DNA of 64,000 nucleotides from Oncomelania hupensis. Lineage: Eukaryota; Mollusca; Gastropoda; Littorinimorpha; Pomatiopsidae. Each line of letters begins with the position of its first letter. Position 1 is the first letter of the stretch. The position numbers and the translations under genes are program-made. Positions 1 to 10,890 of the stretch are shown one piece after another. The stretch is from contig CM072519.1 in assembly GCA_036898135.1 (NCBI GenBank), forward strand, positions 69,219,729 to 69,283,728, written 5' to 3'. The notes beneath the pieces were generated by a model. It had not been told where the DNA came from, ran no database searches, and saw only the letters and a program-made list of their open reading frames with translations.

Positions 1-918
1 CTGCATCTGAATAACAAAATCACCAGTTAACCAACTGCTAAGCTAAAGCAACCAAGCCTTGCACTATACATTCTCCCTAACCTCTAACACACTATGCACA
101 AAAGAAGAGAGCCTGCAGTCTCTATACACTAAACTCACTACATATTATACACTGACCACCCTAAACTCTAGCACTATATACAGAAGAGAGGTCTGGAGCC
201 CCTGCAGGAGAAAGAGATAAGAGAAAGCTTCCTTTGTTCAATCTGGCTTTTATACCATAATTCTGCAGGGGTGCATTTCTCTAGATAAGGTGATGCCTTA
301 ATTGCCACGTGACTGACCCAACCCAAATCCCCGGGACCGATAACCAACCCCTGAGCTCGGAATTGTCCATGCTCTTACACAAAGGAGCTGTCGGTACTTA
401 CTTGCATGCAAACCTATGCGTCATAGTCTGACCATGCAAATTCTAAACTGGCCCCGATCAAGGTTATCTGACCCAGCAAATATGTATGGCACGTGCTAGC
501 TAACAACTAAACACTTCTGTTCTTGTCTCTCTGACTCACTGCAATAGCCATGTCGAGCTTACACATTCTATAATCATCCCTTATCATCATCTTCCCCTGT
601 GTAACTTTCACTCAAAGGTTATATTGATCTCTGCAAATGTACGCCTCATAATATTATATATAATATATAATGTTGTCTGTTTTCTCTGGAACTGGGGGTT
701 GTATGTTGCAAAGTTAGTCTTAATTGTTCAAACTTATGCGACAGGTATAACATTTTGCAGATTGACCTATCAACATATTTCTATTCATTTTTGATACAGG
801 GCCACTGCAAAAAATTAATTACTTTCGAGATATAATTAATTAAAAACAACTCCTGTAGCAGACGATTCTAGCTCCCAGAATTCCACACACTGACCGTGAC
901 CTTTCTGTCTACGATCCA
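1..918. other. Non-coding, no recognised feature
   Basis: AT-rich sequence with many stops in all frames. It contains a short TA-rich stretch near 650-672. No transposon motif, RNA gene or exon could be supported. Confidence 0.5.
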
Positions 919-1057
919 GAATTAATGCTATCCTATCCTATCCTATCCCATAACTCTGAGGACGTTGGGGGACCACAGATGATCGTTTAACCAGCGTACT
1001 CCATCTTTCTTTGTCCTCAGCAACACTGATGTCTTCGCTCAGTGTCAAACCAGTCCA

Positions 1058-1258
1058 GAGCTATATCATAGAGCAGTGCGCAGGAAAACAAGTCGCATTC
1101 TTTCAGACAAATCTCACCCTTTGTTTTCAGAGTTTCAATCCCTCCCCTCAGGTCGCCGGTATGTTGTACCAATGGCTAAGAAAAACAAGTTTAAAAGATC
1201 CTTCATCCCCCAAGCAGTTTCACTTTTGAATTCCAAAGCCCAATTATCCAGCATCTAA
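1058..1258 (+). pseudogene. LINE ORF2 C-terminal remnant
   Basis: An open frame of about 66 codons ends at the TAA at 1256-1258. Its last residues (SGRRYVVPMAKKNKFKRSF, then a conserved PQAVSLLN block) resemble the C-terminal tail after the reverse transcriptase in several LINE clades. Nothing of the reverse transcriptase is left because the copy is 5'-truncated. Frame and position match a nested LINE insertion rather than a host gene. Confidence 0.6.
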
Positions 1259-2036
1259 ATTAATGTACAACTTTTAGTTTTGAGTGTGGGTGTGGATTGG
1301 TGGTGGGTGGAGGGAATAGTGTGTGCCAATGTAGAATGTGTGTGGGGGGGGAGTGGGGGATTAGTGAGGGGGGTTGATCATCATAATTGTCATGAATGCT
1401 TGGATGTAATTTGCTGAGTTATGACATTTTTAGTAGATTGAACTTGTTCTAGTCACATAATATGTGACTTGTTATTTTCATGATCCTAACCATTGTTATG
1501 GTACTCTTAAATGTAATCTAGTTATGAGATAGGCAACCTGGTCAGTTGTGTCTTTGCTGTGTTTCTTTTTTATTTCAAAAATTCTAATGTTCTAAGCATG
1601 TTTTACTGCATTGTATTATGTAATTGATTGTTGACTGTCTATGTATAGGTAAATGTAGAATGTTCTAGTCATGCCTCTACCTTTTAAGCACTGCCATTAT
1701 AATCATGTTTAGGCCGCGATATGTATAGTTTATGACAACACTTAACTTGTGCTGTCATTAGGTTCTTGTGTGTGTGGGGGTGTGTGCGTGTGCTTTTTCT
1801 GCATGAATGTAAAATTATTAGTTATTAGTGATGTGGAATTTAGGTTGTGAATGTCTGTATTTGATTGGAATTTAAGGTTGCTGCTGTGTCATTAGAAATG
1901 AATGTGTCTCTGCTAGTTGTGTATATACAATGGATATATTGCATGCTTCTTGCGGACGACGAGCCAAAGACAAATTTCTGTATGTGATGAACATCAGACA
2001 ATAAAGTTAGATTGTATTGTATTGTATTGTATTGTA
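1058..2036 (+). mobile_element. 5'-truncated non-LTR retrotransposon nested in the RTE copy
   Basis: The outer RTE sequence stops at 1057 and resumes at 2037, as shown by comparison with the uninterrupted copy at 55965-56446. The insert starts inside a coding tail (to 1258) whose end reads LPSGRRYVVP, then KRSFIPQAVSLLN, a typical LINE ORF2 C-terminus. A ~780-nt 3' UTR follows, with AATAAAG near 2000 and a short (ATTGT)n tail at about 2011-2036. The clade cannot be fixed from this piece. No target duplication is visible; the two outer halves abut cleanly. Confidence 0.75.
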
Positions 2037-2386
2037 TTCTCGAATGTTGTCCTCCCACCTCTCTTTCGGTCTCCCTCTTCTTCTACCTCCTTGTACTGTG
2101 CCTTGCAGGATGGTCTTTGCAAGTTCTGATGATCTGTTGACATGGCCATACCATCGGAGTTTCCGTTTCTTCACCACTGTGAGCATGTCATCGTGTTGTC
2201 CAATGGCTTGTGTGATGGTCCGTCGGACTTCGTAGTTGGTGATGTACTGGGTATAGGAAATGCCCAGAAGTCTTCTGTAGCACCTCATCTCCATGCTTTG
2301 TATTCTTCGTTGTAGATCTGCTGTGATGGTTCATGTTTCGCAAGCGTATAGGAGGATCAAGAGGACGAAGCATGGAAATAATGCTA

Positions 2387-2689
2387 ACTTAGTAAACGTT
2401 TTAAAAACAAAATTATCTACCTTATCAGTAATGAAGAATATAATTATTAGTTAATGTAAAATTGCTCGTATATAGCGTAGCTGAGACTAGATTAAGCCTT
2501 CTTTTCCTCTTTTGAGAGATGTTGAGTACTGGAGACAGCATCGTCTAGCCTCAGAAACCCTGTATGTGTGTTCTTGTTACAACACCGTGTGTCTGTGTGT
2601 CAGCGAGCACATACTTATGTCCTTGTTCAACACCTGTACATGTGAAACAGGCGCTGTGTGCTCGATGCAGCTTAATTATAATAATAACA
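2387..2689. other. Non-coding, nothing recognised
   Basis: Flank of the RTE insertion. AT-rich, with no open frame of interest and no repeat structure seen. Confidence 0.4.
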
Positions 2690-2754
2690 ACAAAACAAAA
2701 CAAAATAATAACAATAATAATGATGACGATGATGACGACGACGACGACGACGAC

Positions 2755-2827
<73 letters not shown>

Positions 2828-2828
2828 T
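2690..2828 (+). repeat. (AAT/GAC/GAT)n trinucleotide microsatellite
   Basis: A compound trinucleotide array: AAT units grade into GAC and then a pure GAT run from about 2752 to 2825. It gives poly-Asp, poly-Met and poly-Ile open frames on both strands, which are artefacts. Confidence 0.95.
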
Positions 2829-4062
2829 GCACGGCGCTTAACCATGGGAGAAATACGATGCTGGACGTGAGTGACAGCACAACTAACGACACCTATCGGA
2901 TCTTTTTCATCGGAAGGAAGCAGGCGGTCTGGCCCCCAAATGATAGGTCACCAAGCCCATGAAGCCTCAGGGAACGAGAAGTAACAGTAATAGGTAATGA
3001 GTTTAATTCTCTTAATAGCGCAGCTGGAACTTTGCCGTTCCAAGAAAGGCGAAAAGCGCGGTTTACGAAGCGTCCTTTCAGGCACAAGGTTCTCCGCCTT
3101 TCTCCCAGAAGCCACTGTGAACTGCAACAACATTTGTACACAAGGAAGCGGTCTGTTGCACGAGCCTGTGTTCACATACCACTGGGGATTACAAACTACA
3201 AAACGGCAAGGCTTCAGTGTCAAAGCTTTTAATGGTGTATAGGGTACAACAGGACAGAATAACATACTTCACGCTAACCGTTAAGTTCACACATTTTCAA
3301 TGGCGCTGACCGTAAGTCCACACAAGCTGTGGTATGACACGCAAGGCACGCAAGGACTGTTGCACAACAGCCAGAAGATAGACACATCAACGCAAACCGA
3401 GAGATACACAGACGCACGCACGCACGCACGCGCGCGTCCGCACACACACTTATATATGCGCGCGCATGCATTGATAGTACTACGCAAAGGAGCAAAAACC
3501 GACAAATAGTAATACATACAACCGTGTATACCAAACGGCGTCTTGTGAACATTGTTGACCACTAATAGCCGAAGCCCAGATTGTTTAGAGGTGCTTTTTA
3601 GGGTATCCAAAATGAAAACAACGCAAATGTAAAGAGTTTAGGTTGTTGAACAATCTTACCAAAATGTAAAAAAAAAAATTAGCGCAATTAGGAGATACAA
3701 CGAATTAAAAATTGCTAAAACGGTATTGGCACATTTTGCCAGTCATACGCGGGAATTTCCTTGCGGGCGAAGTATAACTCCGCCCACATGCCGATTCAAC
3801 ACTGTCAGCGTGACTTCACAGATATGGAAGAGGATTTTGAAGATGAATTGCTGGAATATTCACCATCATTAAATCCCACCGTGTCTTTTGAGTTAAGCAA
3901 ACATTTTCTTTGCTCCCCTGAGTTTGCCTTATTAAAATATAAATAATATAACGCGCAATATAATAGTTTTAAACTTGCCGGTTTTCAGTTATGGCTAAAT
4001 AGGTCACTAGCAGACGCTCTCCGCTTGCTGCTTGCTGCTTGCTGTGGTCGCTGCCCTGTATG
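2829..4062. other. Non-coding, with a short (ACGC)n tract
   Basis: No exon or element could be supported. A short ACGC/CG-rich alternating purine-pyrimidine tract lies at about 3411-3440 and could adopt Z-DNA. A 61-codon frame at 3761-3946 has no recognisable motif. A short GCTTGCT-type repeat lies at 4021-4043. Confidence 0.4.
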
Positions 4063-4622
4063 GCGTACGAACAGGGTCAAACGCGCGATGAAAAGTAGCG
4101 ATGCTTTGCATAGATACTTTTTGAAAAGTATGGCTACTTTGCATCGCTCCGTTACGAAAGGATCGATCCTTTTCATCGCGTATTTCCGAATTTTTCCGAA
4201 TACACAGTATGCAAATTTTCCAAAAGTTTGATCGGAACTAAAGCGGAACACATTATTTATTAACTAATAGTAATTCTTAAATTTAGCTATTTGGAAAAAT
4301 TATATTTATTAATTAATTTGCTCTGCAAAGGACAATTGGTGGAATGTTACATAATACATGTATATTATTTCATTAGCTTGACCGATTTCAGTTTTGTAGA
4401 AACAGTGTGTTTCGCCTCGGTAAACTTCGGAACTGCGCGATGAAACTGCTCGAGCTAAAGCAGAAAGCATCGATACTTTCGCAATTGGCGTTCCATTTGA
4501 GAAAATGTGCGATCCTTTTGAGAAAAGTAGCGATACTTTCCTAAACGGATGGATCCTTATGAGAATAGTATCGATGCAAAGCATCGCTACTTTTCATCGC
4601 GCGTTTGACCCTGTTCGTACGC
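4063..4622. mobile_element. Foldback/MITE-like element with 49-bp perfect terminal inverted repeats
   Basis: The first 49 nt (4063-4111, starting GCGTACGAACAGGGTC) are the exact reverse complement of 4574-4622. Inside, related motifs (AAAGTATCG, AGTAGCGATACTTT) recur in both arms, so the arms stay partly complementary further in. A 14-bp palindrome, AAGGATCGATCCTT, lies near 4158-4171. There is no coding capacity. No clear target duplication was found, so the superfamily is unknown. The length (~560 bp) and structure suit a non-autonomous DNA transposon. Confidence 0.75.
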
Positions 4623-4717
4623 TAATACAAAAAGGATGTGTTCTATTAAAAAAAAAAAGCTAGTAAACAGAGGAAAGTATACATACACGCAGTTCTTGGA
4701 GATCTTGTACATGCTGT

Positions 4718-5146
4718 TTGCAGACAAACATTCACAATCAAGCACCATGTGAAAAAAGGTATGAGCAAGCTGAATCAGTCACCATCACCTCGAAAACACA
4801 GGTTGTCTGGACTGAACATAGCTTCTGGCACCAGTGGTTTTGGGTCCAAAGTGCTTGTTTTGTGACAATGGAAGCAAAGGGAAAAAAAGGATCAAAGGAT
4901 GATCATTATCAACTGACACCTATAAGAACATTAGAATTCAAGGGTAGGTTGCTGGAGTTTTGTAGCAAGAGAGGAACCAGTGCACCAGACCATCTTCTAA
5001 ACCTTGTGCGTTGCAATTGCAGAACTGACTGTGCGTCAACCAGGTATTCATGCCGACGACATGGATTGGTCTGCACTGTTGGATGTGGAGAATGCCGAGG
5101 TGAAATCTGCTTAAACGTCATGAAGTACACAGAAAAGGAAGAATAA
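4718..5146 (+). CDS. Cys-rich C-terminal domain fragment, possibly transposon-derived
   Basis: An open frame of 142 codons. Residues ~96-132 hold a dense Cys array (VRCNCRTDCASTRYSCRRHG, then GLVCTVGCGECRGEICLN). This looks like a zinc-binding CXC/tesmin-like module. From memory, similar blocks end many uncharacterised invertebrate proteins found in repetitive DNA; no search was run. A Tyr stands where related modules usually have Cys (TRYSC), which hints at decay. The N-terminal ~50 residues show no domain. An acidic Glu/Lys-rich stretch follows the stop at 5146. It lies just downstream of the foldback element. It could be a host pseudogene, an exon, or the end of an old DNA-transposon protein; the start codon is uncertain. 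Confidence 0.4.
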   Translation: MQTNIHNQAPCEKRYEQAESVTITSKTQVVWTEHSFWHQWFWVQSACFVTMEAKGKKGSKDDHYQLTPIRTLEFKGRLLEFCSKRGTSAPDHLLNLVRCNCRTDCASTRYSCRRHGLVCTVGCGECRGEICLNVMKYTEKEE

Positions 5147-5308
5147 GAGGAAGAAGAAGAGAAAAAGGAAGAGGAAGAAGAAATGGAAGAAGACATGAGT
5201 GACAATAGCGTTGAGATCTAACAGTCTGGCTCTATCACCAGCACTGCATTATGTTTTTGTTTTCGTGTAATGATACGTTTTCTAGTGCTGATTCAAGCAC
5301 AGCATGGC

Positions 5309-6545
5309 TATGGCATTCCGTTTGTAAAACAATTGATAGTTTGCATTTTAAGGCCAAAACCATAGTATTTAGGGCTATAAATAATTCTATATAAAGAATG
5401 GAAGCAAGACTGCAAACAATTAATTATTTGTATAGAGCGATTTCGATAACCTAAAGAATAGATTCTTTAGTAAAAGTCATGAACACAACAAAAATATCAA
5501 AGATACTTTTAATTATACAACAATATAAGACAAATGAATTTTCGAGCTATGCTCTTCTTCAGATTACAAACAATGCATAAGAATGTTACTTCCATCACTT
5601 AATTTATGGTATTGTACATTTTAAAAAATGTGTTTGTTTAATGTATATACTATTATTTCTTTATTAATTACGTAGTTTTTATTATAGACTAGGAGTGTAA
5701 TCAGCATGGTGGCCATCTTGAAAAATGGTCACCATATTTCTTTTTGTAATAACTACTGGGATTTAAAAAAAAAACAGGTCTTAAGTCACAGGTATACCAA
5801 ATTTGGTGCTTGTAAGGCAAAATCTTCGTCTAATACTTCATAGTATAGTACAAGAGTATTATCGGCATTATGGCCATCTTGAAAATGGCCGCCATATTGT
5901 TTCTTTTTAATGGCTACCGAGCTTTTCTAAAAGAAAATATTTTAAATATCAGACATACCAAATTTGGTGCTTTTAGGAGAAAATCTTCTCATACTTTATA
6001 TTGTAGACCAAGAGTGTAATCAGCATGGCGGCCATCATTAAAAATGGCCGCCATATTGTTTCTGGTAATGGCTACCGGGCGTTTGTAAAAGAGTAGGTCT
6101 TAAGTAGCGTGTAGACCAAATTTGGTGCTTGTAGGTCGAAATCTTGATCTCATACTCCATAATTATTGTAGAACAAAAGTGTTGTCGGCATGGCGGACAT
6201 CTTGAAAAATGTCCGCCATATTTTTTCTGTTAACGGCCACTGAGCTTTTCTAAAAGAGTAGGTCTTAAGTATCATGTATACCAAATGTGGCGCTTGTAGG
6301 TCGAAATCTTGGTCGTATACTTCATATTGTAGAACAAGAGTTTTATCGGCATGGCGGCCATCTTGAAAATGGCCGCCATTTTTTTAATGGCTACCAGGCT
6401 TTTTTGAAATAGTAGGTCTTAAATATCATGGACATCAAAATTGGTGGTGGTGGGGGAGGGGGGGGAAGCTGATTTGTCAGTAATCTGCCATACTAGTTTT
6501 TGGCCTTACAAAGCAAGCAATAACTAAACGGAATGCCATAGTACA
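5309..6545. mobile_element. Inverted-repeat-flanked unit enclosing a ~162-bp tandem array
   Basis: The segment from 5309 (TATGGCATTCCGTTT) reappears inverted ending at 6541. A second matching block, AAGGCCAAAA, is at about 5350 and, inverted, near 6500. The two blocks are 9 nt closer together on the right side. These imperfect inverted repeats bracket the satellite at 5683-6450. The layout recalls tandem-repeat-core mobile elements of bivalves, but the boundaries and any target duplication are unproven. Confidence 0.4.
5683..6450. repeat. ~162-bp satellite, about five copies, each with a hairpin
   Basis: Copies are anchored by an ATGG(C/T)GGCCATCTTG-like motif at about 5707, 5870, 6026, 6190 and 6352, a spacing of 157-163 bp. 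Each unit also holds ACCAAATTTGGTGCTT and AGTAGGTCTTAAGT-like blocks. The anchor motif is followed within 7-9 nt by its own inverted copy, giving a stem of up to 11 bp. Copies diverge by point changes and small indels. Confidence 0.85.
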
Positions 6546-7631
6546 CGGCTAGATAATAAATGCTCAATAACTTTGTTTTGCGATATTTTTTTATTTTACA
6601 TTTTGGATATGTGATAGAGTACATTATTATCTTTCCGATGCAGTAAAAATTATTTTGGATACCCAAAAAAGCAAAATTAAACATTTTGCTGCATTCTGGG
6701 CTTGGACTATAAATCTCATCAACGTTCTCGACGACTGTAAGTGGAGAAAGTTTGCGGCCCCCCCACCCCCCCCCAACCCTTCTTTTCACCTCTCACATAC
6801 ACACCACCACCTCCCACCACAACCACGACCATAATCATCAACACCAACATCATCAACAATAACAACAACCATAGTAACTGTTCTCCATTTTTCTACCCCA
6901 TCATCACCACCACCACAAATTCATCCTAGCTCTACCTCCCCCCCCCTCCTCCTTCCCCTACGCCAACACACCTCCACTGATGACACCCCAGACACGCGAC
7001 CTACAATCACAAAAACTGTCACACTGTTCAATCATCCTCATTTTCTGACAAAAAGCACAAGAAAGATGTGCACGGAATGACAATCATGTGTCATTGTGTC
7101 AATCAAACAACGACATCGTCACTTTTGCAACCACAGTTCGTTCGGTCGCCCGGATTGTCACGTCTGTTTGTGTTCACTTTCTGTGTTTAGGTGCAAAAAA
7201 GCAAAGGAGGAAGATGATGATGATAATGATGATGATGATGATGACGATGATGAGAAACAGGAAAAATAAGAAACCACGAGGAGGAGGAAGAAGAAGAAGA
7301 AGGAGGAGGTGGACGAGGAACAGAGAAAACAAAACAGACTTATCTCTAACAAAACAGGAAACCTACAGCAGACGACAAAACCAGCAGGGGATGTCACTCT
7401 TGGTCATTTCGCCCCAGCAAAAAAGGGAAGTAACTTTTGTTGCAGACGACAACAACAGACCACCTAAAATGGCGGCTGCAGTCTCCGTGCACCTAATTAC
7501 ACATTCAAACTAGGTGGGGAGGGTTGATATTTGGCTGACCTCTACTCAGCTATTTGGTTGCAAATGTTGAATTTGCCCCAGTCAAATAAAATGGGATAGC
7601 AGCTGGAAAGACTGCTAGCATTGCAAAATGA

Positions 7632-7633
<2 letters not shown>
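6546..7633. other. Non-coding, low-complexity stretches
   Basis: Contains a C-rich tract (about 6760-6780), an AAC/CAC-rich stretch (6800-6950), and (GAT)n and (GAA/GAG)n stretches (about 7213-7320). The open frames here are products of the low complexity. No gene is supported. Confidence 0.5.

Positions 7634-7708
<75 letters not shown>
7634..7708 (+). repeat. (AG)n microsatellite
   Basis: Near-perfect AG dinucleotide array. A mixed CA/CG dinucleotide stretch follows at about 7725-7895. Confidence 0.95.
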
Positions 7709-7709
<1 letters not shown>

Positions 7710-7995
7710 ATCTGAGGCGCAAACTACACACACACAAAGTTTGACAACGTCGTAATTGTGCTTTCGTTTCCTTCACCATTCGTTTGCAAGAAACACACAG
7801 ACGCAGAAACAGCAGATAGACACGCGCGCGCGTACACACACAAACACAGAAATATAGACCCGCGCACACACATATATACACGCACACGCACGCAGTGGAA
7901 GAAGATTACATGAGCTAAAGATTGCAGCATGGACATACTTATATTAAGCCTAACTTTTAACTGCAAACCTCCGCTGTTGGTTTATGGCTAATAGG

Positions 7996-8112
7996 TTTGC
8001 GACTGACCTACGCTGTAACCTTGGGGGTATTAACCTATGCTGTGACCTTGGGGCATTAACCTACGCTGCAACCTTGGGGCCATTAACCTACGCTGCAACC
8101 TTTGGGAGCATT
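7996..8112 (+). repeat. ~28-bp minisatellite, four copies
   Basis: The repeated core is CCTACGCTGYAACCTTGGG followed by RTTAA spacers. The four copies lie between 7996 and 8112. Confidence 0.75.
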
Positions 8113-8602
8113 AATCCAGTACAATGGATCCGCCATAGCAAGACGAAAGTGGATCCTCGCTCGCGCAGCGGTAAATAACACACCACCATTTTGTATTATA
8201 AATAGGAAAGGTGGGATGGGACTGTGTCTCCGGACAAACCAATAGGATGCTTAACCGGTTTCTTCTCAAACGGCGTAAGAACGAACATGACTGTCATCTT
8301 CCCTTAAAACAGAAACAATGTGGGCCCTATGATAGGTGAAAGTTTCGCATATAAAAAAAAAGATTTATATCAATGTTTTCTCAGTTATAAGAATGCATTT
8401 TTCGATGTAAATGAAGATATTTATTATAGGTTCGTTGGAAGGCGGATTGGGAATAATACTGCTTGAGTGGCCGATTCGTTTCGCCAAAGTCTGATCCTAC
8501 CCTTCTATCTAGAATACATGGGCTGTACGCTACTACCGATACGCTATGCAATCGAGGACCCAATTTTATTTTTGCTACTGCGGATCCATTCTACTTGGTT
8601 AA
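8113..8602. other. Non-coding, nothing recognised
   Basis: Spacer between two minisatellites. It contains an A-rich run near 8352. No exon or element is supported. Confidence 0.4.
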
Positions 8603-8834
8603 TGACCCTGCACTGTTCCCAAACTGGTTAATGCCCACTGTACTGTTCCCATACTAGTTAATGCCCCTGTACTGTTCCCAACTGGTTAATGCCCCCTGCA
8701 TTGTTCCCAAACTGGTTAATGCCCCTGTACTGTTCCCAAACTGGTTAATGCCCCCTGTACTGTTCCCAAACTGGTTAATGCCCACTGTACTGTTCCCAAA
8801 CTGGTTAATGCCCCCCTGTACAGTTCCCAAACTG
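8603..8834 (+). repeat. 30-bp minisatellite, left part
   Basis: About eight units built on ACTGTTCCCAAACTGGTTAA plus TGCCCCCTGT. The period is a multiple of three, so stop-free frames appear on both strands; these are not genes. The same array resumes at 9605 after an RTE insertion. Confidence 0.9.
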
Positions 8835-9604
8835 AGAGGAACAAAATTTGAACAGCTGTTACAGAGACTTGACCCCACCTCCAGAGCCTATAGAATGGAA
8901 ATAAGTGCAAAGCAGACCAAAATGATGACCAACAATGGACATTAAAGTCCAAGGCCAATCCCACAACACAATGTATACTTCAAATATTTAGGAGCCATTG
9001 TATCAGAAAATGGGTCCCGACAGGAAGTCCTCTCCAGGATCGCACAAACAACTGCTGCCCTGACAAGGTTGAAGCCCATTAGGAAATTCAGGACCATCAG
9101 TCTATATTCCAAGGTAAAGCTGCTGCGCTCGCTTTCATATCCATCTTCGTATACGCTTGCGAAACATGGAACCTCACAGCAGATCTACAACGAATAATAC
9201 AAAGCATGGAGATGAGGTGCTGCAGAAGACTTCAACGCATTTCCTATACCCAGCACATCACCAACAACGAAATCCGACAGACCATCACAAAGGCCATTGG
9301 ACAACACGACGACATGCTCACAGTGGTGAAGAAACGGAAACTCCGATGGTGATATGGCCACATCACCAGAGCATCAGACCTTGCAAAGACCATCCTGCGA
9401 GGCACGGTGCAAGGAGGCAGAAGAAGAAGGAGACAGAGAAAGAGGTGGGAGGACAACATTCGAGAATGGACTGGCATGACACTGAGCGAAGCCATGAGGG
9501 TTGCTGAGGACAGAAAAAGATGGAGTACGCTGGTTAAACGACCATCTGTGGTGCTTCAACGACCTTCGACCTACGGGTAGGATAGGATAGGATAGGATAG
9601 GATA
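8835..9604 (+). mobile_element. 5'-truncated RTE-type LINE copy inserted in a minisatellite
   Basis: Matches the full-length RTE from about 22890 (the region just after its FADD motif) to the 3' end, including a (GGATA)n tail at about 9579-9604. Frame breaks and small deletions, such as the shortened segment near 8930-8960, make it a dead copy. It sits within the 30-bp minisatellite, whose units flank both ends, so any target duplication is hidden by the repeats. Confidence 0.85.
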
Positions 9605-10890
9605 TGCTGTTACAAAACTGGTTAATGTCCCCTGTACTGTTACAAAACTGGTTCATGCCCCCTGTACTGTTACAAAACTTCACATGTTGTATCATGCAAA
9701 TGCAGTGCTACTTACAAGTTATTAGTAATTTAGTACCTATTCATACGAAAACAATAGCTACATACAAAGCTGTAGGATTATTGTCCTTAGATGATTGGCG
9801 TAAAATGTCATGTGCAAAATACATCGTCAGAGCTTCTAGTGTACAAAATTTTACAACAATTGAATTAAACATTCAATCGCACAGAGACTTTTCTCAACGA
9901 TCTCGAAATGTCAAATACTTACAAACTATTGCTACTTATACTTCTGATATTTTTGAGAAAGCAGATATATCTACACAAAATGTTTTCAAAAAATTAGCAA
10001 GCCCACCGTTGCCTCCATGGGAATTCTGTAAAGCTAAATTTGATACTGAATACACTACACTGAAAAAAGATGATAATATTAACTTAATTGCATCAGCTGT
10101 TCGTATACACATAGAAGAAAATTATCATAATTATTTAGAAATATATACGGATGGTTCCGTTTTATATTCAGGGGAATCTGGCTCAGGATATGTTATACCA
10201 TCACTCAAAATAATTGAAGGTTATAGCTTAGGGAAAAAACATTCAATATTTACAGCTGAACTTATCGCGATTTTAATGTCATTACATAAAATAATAAGTT
10301 TACAAAGAGCATTCATTGATTTGTTGATATGTGTAGACTCTAAGCCAGTTTTGTATGCATTGCAATCTGACAATAATGATGCTAATTCAATAATATATGA
10401 AATACAACACCTTGTTAACATATTACTAAGGTCAGGAACTGGTGTCACATTTTGTTGGGTTCCTTCACATAGCGGTTTATTGTATAATGATTGGGCAGAT
10501 CGACAAGCCAAACAAGGAGCAAAAAATGAACATGTTATTTCCATACAAATACCATTATCACAAAAAGAAATGTATACAATTATCAATCAACAATTTAAAT
10601 CAGAATCAAACTTGAACATTATAACAAATCAAGCAATCCATTATTCTCGTCCTATTGTTACTTTGGCCAATAGACTAATTCTTAATTCTTGGAAAACAAA
10701 ATACTGCAAAGAGGTAGTATGCCAATGTCAAGCAAATAGAACAATAGATCACATATTACATGATTGTAGTGCAATACATCAACTCTTACCTGCAAATATT
10801 TGCAATGCTCAAATTATAACATATGATTGTTGGCTGCAGATTGCAGAGGCGTTGATTTTTAGCCCTATAGGTTTTTTTTGTATTATTTGA
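9604..10890 (+). pseudogene. LINE ORF2 C-terminus with RNase H domain
   Basis: An open frame of 428 codons. The first ~25 residues are translated minisatellite (LLQNW-type repeats), so the start is artificial. An RNase H fold spans about residues 175-305: YTDGS (first Asp), TAEL (Glu), CVDS (Asp), and YNDWADRQAK (last Asp), so the catalytic D-E-D-D set is present. A Cys/His cluster follows at ~373-388 (CQC, then H and C in TIDHILHDC). RNase H followed by a CCHC-like cluster at the end of ORF2 is typical of the I group of LINEs. The uninterrupted frame suggests a fairly recent insertion, but the protein lacks endonuclease and reverse transcriptase. Confidence 0.75.
9605..9683 (+). repeat. 30-bp minisatellite, right part
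   Basis: About two and a half units related to 8603-8834, but with TACAA in place of TCCCA. They are split from the left part by the RTE insertion. Confidence 0.8.

Larger units (their letters stand above)
919..2386 (-). mobile_element. 5'-truncated RTE-type LINE copy (3' end), split by a nested LINE
   Basis: Read on the minus strand, this matches the last ~480 nt of the full-length RTE at 20322-23671, including the C-terminal coding part and the (GGATA)n tail, seen here as repeated CTATC at 929-949. The body is 931-2374. The flanks 919-930 and 2375-2386 are a 12-bp target duplication with one mismatch (GAATTAATGCTA against GAAATAATGCTA). The copy is interrupted at 1058-2036 by an unrelated LINE fragment, so the remnant is in two pieces, 931-1057 and 2037-2374. 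The reading frame is broken, making this a dead copy. Confidence 0.85.

Noticed and set aside
3761..3946. 61-codon frame with acidic N-terminal part
   Set aside because: Too short, no motif, no splice or promoter support.
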